Assembly (NCBI RefSeq): GCF_022539315.1
Contig: NC_066342.1
Span: 13,141,402 to 13,205,401, forward strand
Length of the DNA stretch: 64,000 nt
Reading direction: 5' to 3'
Source of the DNA: Serinus canaria
Lineage: Eukaryota > Chordata > Aves > Passeriformes > Fringillidae
In this document: piece by piece, positions 57,753 through 64,000 of the stretch
Numbering within the stretch: position 1 is the first letter of the stretch
How the letters are laid out: every line of letters starts with the position of its first letter
The notes under the pieces: generated by a model
The model's input: the letters and a program-made list of their open reading frames with translations, nothing else
Database searches by the model: none
Told to the model about the DNA's origin: nothing
Program-made: the position numbers and the translations under genes

Positions 57753-58860
57753 CAGAACCTGATGCTGCCCCTGACCCAGACACTGCCCCACAGCTTGACC
57801 CTGCCCAAAAGCCCACCTCAGAAATGAACCACCCAAATTAGATGGGGGTAATGGAGGAGAAGATATGCCAGGTGCTGAAGGAATACACTACCCCAGCTGG
57901 TGGGAAACCCTCTCCCTTCCTCAAAGAGGGAGAGTCTCATGGTGCAGCACTGGAACCCACAACCATCCAGGTCCCAGCGGAACCACAAGAGCAGCCACAG
58001 CCATCAGCAGTTGCCCCTGTGCAGTGGAGGAAGTATAAGACCAAATCAGTGAACCCAGTTATTGATGATGGGGAACCAGGGCCCTCACAACCAGTAGGGG
58101 AGCTGGAGGCTGAAATCATCAATGAGTCTGTCATATGACGGTCTCTTAATATGCAAAAAGACATTGTGCGACGGGGGGACAAGGCTTACTTGACCTAGTT
58201 ACTTCAGATTTGGGACCTTATGGGTACAGGCATGCACCTGGATAGTAATGAGGCAAGGTATTTGAGATCCTTGACCCAGGACGCAGGTGTGGATCAGGTA
58301 TTTGTGAGGGAGCCAAGGCCCCTTTCTCTCTGAGACCAGCTTTTAATGAGTGAGAGAGGTTTGTTCACAGAGACAGAATACAGGACTGCCATCATAGAAT
58401 GCTCTGGAAGACACTTGAGGAAGGGATCCAACAGCTGAGAGAAGTGGCAGTATTAGAAGTGCTCTTTGGAAGGGATGGACAGCATAATAATGACCCTGAC
58501 AAGGTCAGGTGCACAGGGCAAATGTTGTGGAACCTGACAAATCTAGGGCCATCCCAATACACCACCATCATTGCAATGATTAATGCCAAGGACAACTGAG
58601 AAACAGTGGGTTTTGTCGCCAACAGGCTCAGGTATTATGAGAGTATGGTCAATGGTCCAATGCACACCCATGTCTCTGCTGTGGTTAAAAACCTCAAAGA
58701 GGGGTTTAAAGAGGAGATTAGGGAAGTGAGGGAGGAGGTAAGGAAGAACAGTATGGCACCAGTGCAAGTCACAGACCCCAAAGTCAAAGCATGACATCCC
58801 CCAGCTAGGGAGAGGGGGTACACCCCACAAGCTGACCTGAGGTTTTTCCTGTGTGATCAT
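57753..58860 (+). pseudogene. ERVL gag (plus copy)
   Basis: Acidic tail PDTAPQLDPAQKPTSEMNHP, TAG at 57839 (where the minus copy has Trp), then MEEKICQVLKEYTTPAGGKP and a linker open to 58135. Gag core: MLWKTLEEGIQQLREVAVLE and DPDKVRCTGQMLWNLTNLGP (58399-58599), then KEEIREVREEVRK. C-terminal LRFFLCDHGEDMRRWDGKPT is near 58830-58890. One indel and several stops separate the parts. Confidence 0.83.
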
Positions 58861-59149
58861 GGGGAAGACATGAGAAGATGGGATGGGAAACCCACTTCCG
58901 TCCTGGCATCAACTCAAGGAAGAAAACACTAACCGAGGGAATTCTGCTAAAGCAAAGGTAGCCTCAGCCTCCCATGACTGAGCTGCCAGGTATAACAGAA
59001 GAGAGGATGATATGTCAAATCCCCTTGAAGGAACCTCTAAAATGTATGCCCAGGGAGGGAATGATAGCCAGGGCTAGAGGGGCCTTGCCTCTAGCCAGAT
59101 AGAGGCATGGGAAAATTGTGTCTTTTGGACAGTAGGGATCCGATGGCCT

Positions 59150-59590
59150 GGCACATCAGAGCCACAAAAATATGAAGCGTTGGTTGATACTGGTGGCAGT
59201 GTACCCTAATGCCATCGGGACATGTGGGGGCAGAACCTGTTTCCATTGCTGGGGGGACAGGGGGAAGGCATCAGTTGACCCTGTTGGAAGCCAGGGTGAG
59301 CATGACTGGGAAAGAGTGGCAGAAACATCCCATTGTGAGGGGCCCACAGGCCCCATGTATTCTGGGAATAGACTTCCTCTGGAATGGCTATTACAGAGAC
59401 CCAAAAGGACACCAGTAGGCTTTTGGAATAGCTGCTGTAGAGTCAGAGGGAATTAGAGAATTGAACACCTTGCCTGCACTATCAGAAAATCCTTCTGCAG
59501 CTGGGCTCCTGAAGGTGGAAGATAAATATGTCCCAATTGCCAGCTCAACAGTGCACTGCTGGCAGTATCAGATGAATCAAGATGCCGTGA
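59150..59590 (+). pseudogene. ERVL protease (plus copy)
   Basis: LVDTGG begins at about 59184, but one G fewer than in the minus copy shifts the frame exactly after the active site. The downstream frame (59209-59418) reads LTLLEARVSMTGKEWQKHPI and CILGIDFLWNGYYRDPKG. A further frame continues at 59461. Confidence 0.82.
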
Positions 59591-60605
59591 CTCCCATCCG
59601 CAAGATGATCTGTGAGGTGGAGAGCCAAAGGGTAGTCAGCAAGGCCCATTTCCCTTCAACAGTCCCATTTGGCCTGTATGCAAGTCTGACGGAGAATGGA
59701 AATTGACTGTGGACTATCATGGCTTGAATGAAGTGACTCCACCACTGAGCACTGCTGTGCCAGACATGCTGGAGCTCCAGTAGGAGCTGGAGTCCAAAGC
59801 AGAAAAGTGGTACGCCACTGTTGACATTGCTAATGCATTTTTTTCCATTTGTCTGGCAGCAGAGTGCAGGTTTCAGATTGCTCTCACCTGGAGGGGCGTG
59901 CAGTACATTTGGAACCGACTGCCCCAGGGGTGGAAGCACAGTCCCACTATCTGCCATGGACTGATCCAGACTGCACTGGAAAAGGGTGAGGCTCCAGAAC
60001 ATCTACAATACATTAATGATATCATTGTGTGGGTGAACATGGCAACAGAAGTATTTGAGAAAGGAGAAAATATCATCCAGATTCTCCTGGAAGCTGGCTT
60101 CACCATCAAAAAAGAGTGAAGTCAAGGGACCTGCCTGAGAGATCCAGTTCTTGGGAGTGAAGAGGCAAGATGGACGCCATCAGATTCCTACCAAGGTCAT
60201 CAATAAGATCACCGCAATGACTCCACCAAACAGCAAAGAGGAAACGCAAGCTTTCCTAGGCGCCATAGGTTTTTGGAAAATGCACATCGCCGAGTACAGC
60301 CAGATTGTGAGCTCTCTCTACCTGGTTACTCGCAAAAAGAATGATTTCCACTGGGGCCTGAACAACAACAACCCTTTGCTCACATCAAGCAGGAGATCGC
60401 TCATGCGGTAGCCCTTGGCCCAGTCAGGACAGGACTGGAGATGAAAAACATGCTCAACTCTGCAATCGGGAGCAATGGTCTGTCCTGGAGCCTTTGATAG
60501 AAGGTGCCTGGGGAGGCTCGAGGCCAACCGCAAGGATTCTGGAGCTGAAGTTAGAGAGGGTCAAAAGCCAACTACATTCCAACAGAGAAGGAAATCTTGG
60601 TCACC
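59591..60605 (+). pseudogene. ERVL reverse transcriptase (plus copy, inactive)
   Basis: [53 protein letters not shown] and QYINDIIVWVNMATEVFEKG, with YIND at the YxDD position. HIAEYSQIVSSLYLVTRKKN follows, then the connection until the LTR at 60606. Stops at 59781 and 60117 among others. Confidence 0.86.
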
Positions 60606-60898
60606 TGTCGCCCTGATTTTCTAATATTTTCTAAGCCTTCTGATGTTTACCTCCTTGTGGAGAACTTTCTCAGACACTTTCTGTAGATAACACGTTGTTT
60701 TGCATTCCTTTATGGAGGAGGAGAAACTTGATGGACTGTTAGTTTGTCCAGTGGCATTGGAGAGGTGGCATTGTCACCCTCCAATCCACTGTCACTTTTG
60801 GAAAACTATAAATATTGGGGTCAGGGAATAAACTTCCTCTTTTGCTCTTCACCTCGGAGCAAGGTGTGCGTCTGTTTCTTTCGTGTCCGGTAGCGACA
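60606..60898 (+). mobile_element. 5' LTR of a young class II provirus
   Basis: 293 bases with perfect inverted ends TGTCGC and GCGACA. TATAAATA at 60807-60814 and AATAAA at 60827-60832 mark promoter and poly(A) signal. A primer-binding site follows after two bases. It is inserted in the ERVL pol after ATCTTGGTCACC. Confidence 0.92.
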
Positions 60899-60900
60899 TC

Positions 60901-60918
60901 TGGTGACCGCCGAAGTGT
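60901..60918 (+). promoter_or_regulatory. Primer-binding site, tRNA-Trp-like
   Basis: TGGTGACCGCCGAAGTGT, two bases after the LTR. The first eight bases equal the tRNA-Trp complement used by alpharetroviruses. The remainder fits only with a one-base insertion and mismatches. Confidence 0.6.
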
Positions 60919-61012
60919 ACTGCAGCCTAGGCTGAGACACGAGTCGGTTTGCGGTGAGGCCGTGCCGTTCTCCCAACCCCCCCTTGGTGCTTTGCCTGTT
61001 GTTCTCGTGGTG

Positions 61013-63618
61013 ATGGCTCCCTCTATGACTTGCGAGGAGGAGTCTTTCGTTTTGGGCATCTGGAGGGATGTCCTGGAGGTGAGGCAGATCCCTGGTTCTT
61101 GGGGAGAGTTTATGAATCTTTATGCGAGGGCCAAGGAACAGGGGTTCTTTTCGGACCCTGGGTGGGCGTTCTCCAGGGAGGAATGGTCTCTTCTGGGAGC
61201 CCGCCTCTGGGATGTTCTTTTTGACGATTGCACCGTGAAGGCGGTGCCACTGCTGGTGCAGTGGAAAAGGTGTATGATGGTTTGGCAGTGGTCTGGTTTT
61301 TCTAGCCCTCGGAGCTCCCTGGGAAGCCTGCCTCTCTCGGTGGCGGATGAGGGGGAGTTTGAGTTTCTGTCTGATGTGGACCCCCCCACCCCGCTCGGGA
61401 CGAATTCGGCCTGGAGGACGGTGGTCCCCCCCCCGGGGCGGATGGGGCTCCTGGCCAGCTGGCCCCGAGTCCGGGGGGAGGAGCCTTGCGGGCGCCGGAA
61501 CCCCCCGTGGAGTTGGCAGGCCGCCCCCGTTCCGCTTTGCCCCGCGGGGGCGGCGGGGTGGGTGGAGCACCGCCTTCTATCTGTGCGTTTCCGGCGCTGG
61601 GCGGCGGCGGGGAGTCTCTGGGGCAGCCCTCACCTTTGCTCGAGCCTGATTCTGTGACGACTCTTTGTCCGAATTGCGGCGTCTCCACAAAATTCTCCCT
61701 GGGTGCGGTGGAGGCAGGTTCGCCCGCCTCCGAGCCGGACTCACCGGGTGGGGTGGGGGGGCCATCGCTCGTTTCTGGGCATGCGCAGTTGGTGGAGGCA
61801 GCCGGGGCCAGGGAGTCAGTCGGTGCTCCGTCGGACCCCGCCCCGGGGGCCGGGCGACCCGCCCCTCTCAGCTCAGCGGGGGCAGTGCCCTCTGTAGCAT
61901 CTTGCGTCTCGGATTGCTCCCTCATCGGGGGCTTCCCGTGTTTCCTGGTGCCGCCCCTCAGTGATGGGGTTTCGCCGGCCGTGCCTCTCTCGGCCCCCCG
62001 CCCGGGCCCCCCGTCCGGGGACGGGGACCCCGAGCTGATCTCGTTTCGATCCGTCCCGGCACCGCAGGCCGTGCCAGCGCCGGCGTCTGCCGCGGGCCCC
62101 CCCGCCGGAGCTGCGGCACGACAGGGCGCTGACGTATTCACCTTTAGCGTGACTGCTGGCACGGATGGCGGGAGGCCGGTGGGTCTGAGGGGCCGTGGCT
62201 CCTCCCCATCAAACCTGTGGACGCTCCCCCCGTGCCAGGTGACCGTGCGTCCAAAGGAGCCCGGCTGTTTCTGGTGGGAATGTAAGTCTAAGACCGACGA
62301 GATGTGTGAGCCTGCCTCCTTGCGGCATCTGCGGGGTCGCGGAGGGGGCCCCTCCGGCTCCGCTGGTGCTCCGGGGGGTGCAGGGACAAATGGTTCTCGG
62401 TTGGTTCCTAGTCAGGCATCTGCTCTTGTCCCTGCGCGGCCCATGGACAGGGGCGCAGCAGGAGCTGCGGCTTCGCCAGGGGGTCTCCAGGCTTTCCCTG
62501 TGATCAGGGGTGTCACTCATAGCACCCATGAACCTGTTTCTTATAAGCTGGAGAAGGAACTTCGTGATGCAGTTACTCAGCATGGTGTGGGGTCTGCCGA
62601 AGTTATGCAGATTCTCCGGAGGGTTGCTAGGGACGTGCTGACGCCTTCCGATCTCCGTGCTGTGGCTCATTCCCTTTTTGACCCGGTGCAGTACAGTGTT
62701 TTTGAAACCAAATGGGCTCGTTCGGTGGCCCTCCAAGTGGCACAGAATGCCGAGCTGGGACAGCAGGATCCCAGGCGTGCGGCTGTGCCGGAAATGCTGT
62801 TGGGCAAGGGACCCTATGAGGACCCTCAGGGGCAGGCTGGATTTCACCCCCTTGTGCTCGATCAATGCAACTCGGTGGGCATGGCAGCGACTGTTCAGAC
62901 CCTGGAGATGATTGCTCCAAGGCAGGCATTCGCAACCATTGTCCAGGGGCCTGATGAGTCGTTCATGACATTTGCAGCAAAGATGACTGCAGCTGTGGAG
63001 AGGAAGGTGCAGGATCCTTTGGCGAGGAAGGTTGTGATTGCAAACCTTGTGAGGTGTAATTGCAATGATGATTGTCGGAGGATCATAATGGCTCTGCCTG
63101 GGGTTCCTTCCATCTTTGAGATGGCAGAGGCCTGCACAGACCTCGTTCCCGCGGGTCAGAAGTTGGCTACTGTGGCTACCATGGTGCAGCCAGTTTGGGC
63201 AGCACCACAGGGCAGGTGGCCACAGCAGGGGAATGCACAGGCTGGCAAGAAGCGGAGGAAGAAGACACAGAAGGTTAAATTTCCCATGTTCTTGTGCGGT
63301 TGGTGTGGTAGGCCTAATCATATGTCCAATGTCTGCAAGGCGACCTTTCATGTTAATGGCCAGGCCTTAACGAGCTCAGGAAACGTGAAGCCGAGCGCGA
63401 AAGGGGGGACACGCCCAGACAGAAGCCTCCCCCCAGGCCCCGGAGCCGATGCAGGTCTGCTTTGCCGGCTTGCAGCCAGCACCCGCGGATCCGCAGGCGT
63501 GGATGTCTGCACCGCAGCAACAGTCGTTGTAGAATCTGGTAAGATACACAAGGTTCCCCTGGATGCCTTTTGGTCCCCTGGGTGGGGGCATGAGTGCTCT
63601 CCTGATGGGGAGGTCTAG
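61013..63618 (+). CDS. Class II ERV gag, nearly intact, one apparent frameshift
   Basis: Gag builds the virus core. ATG at 61013 (MAPSMTCEEESFVLGIWRDV) starts matrix, open to 61657. From the C-runs at 61378-61434 the downstream frame takes over and stays open to the TAG at 63618, so one +1/-1 shift in a homopolymer (mutation or assembly error) separates them. A Pro/Gly/Ala-rich linker (61440-62200) precedes capsid (AFPVIRGVTHSTHEPVSYKL, DLRAVAHSLFDPVQYSVFET, major homology region IVQGPDESFMTFAAKM near 62938). One zinc knuckle CGWCGRPNHMSNVC is at 63295-63336, then a basic tail and the start of dUTPase (GSAGVDVCTAATVVVESGKI). This is the best preserved retroviral gene here. Confidence 0.82.
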
Positions 63619-63727
63619 TGCCACTCTCCAGGGCATCATTGTGCACCTGGGGCTCATTGATGCAGATTTCACGGGGCAGATTTGCGCCATGGTCTCCACA
63701 CCCACCCCCCCTGTTACGATCCCAAAA
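63490..63727 (+). pseudogene. Class II ERV dUTPase
   Basis: RGSAGVDVCTAATVVV in the gag frame. About 63590 the frame changes and SALLMGRSSATLQGIIVHLG then LIDADFTGQICAMVSTPTPP, ending at a TGA at 63735, give the later dUTPase motifs. The shift at GGGTGGGGGC breaks the enzyme unless it is a sequence error. Confidence 0.8.
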
Positions 63728-63734
63728 GGGATGT

Positions 63735-64000
63735 GACTTGCTCAACTTGTGCCCTTTAAGTCCTCTCTTTGCAGGACGTCTGACCGGTCGCGTGGAACTG
63801 GCGGCTTTGGATCCACTGGGCCGCCCCAAGTTCACTGGACTGCTGTCCTGACCAGGGACCGTCCCGAGATGCTGTGCACCATGTCCATCCCTGGTGTGAC
63901 ACCGTCGGAGATCCGCCTCCGCGGGCTTCTTGACAGTGGTGCTGATGTCACGGTTCTCTCCCTCGACACCTGGCCCCCGGAGTGGCCCCTGAATCCGGTG
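63735..64000 (+). CDS. Class II ERV protease (partial, runs off the window)
   Basis: IRLRGLLDSGADVTVLSLDT lies at about 63911-63970. DSG is the aspartic protease active site, intact, followed by WPPEWPLNPV to the window edge. The upstream part of the domain is in another frame (RVELAALDPLGRPKFTGLL at 63792-63848). Polymerase would follow outside the window. Confidence 0.75.

Larger units (their letters stand above)
54899..60605 (+). mobile_element. Second ERVL-like provirus (plus strand), 3'-truncated here
   Basis: 5' LTR, primer-binding site, membrane-like leader, gag, protease, RT, all homologous to the minus copy at 18791-25652. Three LTRs are nested in it (55733-56281, 56920-57269, 57311-57748), and a class II provirus interrupts it at 60606. 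RNase H and integrase may continue beyond the window. Confidence 0.86.

Noticed and set aside
60821..62162. Minus-strand frames of 249 and 286 codons
   Set aside because: They are antisense to the GC-rich gag linker, where stop codons are rare on all frames.
62209..63351. Minus-strand frame of 380 codons
   Set aside because: Antisense to capsid and nucleocapsid of the class II provirus; no independent family features.

Overview
This is eukaryotic, bird-type DNA. The window holds two exons of a MAP1B gene on the minus strand (positions 1-7539) and, upstream of them, about 56 kb of intron or intergenic sequence filled by CR1 LINE fragments and endogenous retroviruses (ERVs). The bird assignment rests on the many CR1 copies and on characteristic avian LTR families; the species cannot be fixed from the sequence. 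There are no bacterial-style genes, tRNAs, rRNAs or CRISPR arrays. One 500-base N gap lies at 9665-10164.

Layout. 1-3234: giant MAP1B exon, open throughout. 7399-7539: the preceding 47-codon exon. The intron between them carries two solo LTRs and CR1 pieces. 7680-12880: CR1 copies, an AT-rich microsatellite, and a nest of LTRs inside LTRs inside a CR1. 12881-18790: mostly unassigned sequence with degraded LTRs and a 550-base pyrimidine tract. 18791-25652: a minus-strand ERVL-like provirus with two LTRs, which splits a plus-strand class II (ERVK-type) provirus whose body runs to about 29690. 29769-32779: a compact LTR, a GC-rich degenerate repeat zone and unassigned sequence. 32780-43346: a gammaretrovirus-like provirus with strong G-to-A mutation and an inverted pol segment that is itself hit by two nested solo LTRs. 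43347-49995: unassigned sequence, a GT-rich minisatellite, a class I env remnant with its 3' LTR, and another LTR. 51176-54898: a plus-strand CR1 broken by two ERV insertions. 54899-60605: a second ERVL-like provirus, plus strand. 60606-64000: a young class II provirus running off the window, with LTR, primer-binding site, gag, dUTPase and the start of protease.

How it fits together. MAP1B is Z-linked in birds as far as I recall. A MAP1B copy whose linker looks diverged, whose reading frame is intact, and which sits beside very dense ERVs suggests a W-linked gametolog, but this is inference. The two ERVL copies are in opposite orientation. Each carries private stop codons where the other has sense codons, so comparing them shows that the ancestral Gag frame extended upstream into a membrane-protein-like leader. 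The gammaretroviral copy shows G-to-A changes that follow its coding strand even inside the inverted block, so the editing came before the inversion.
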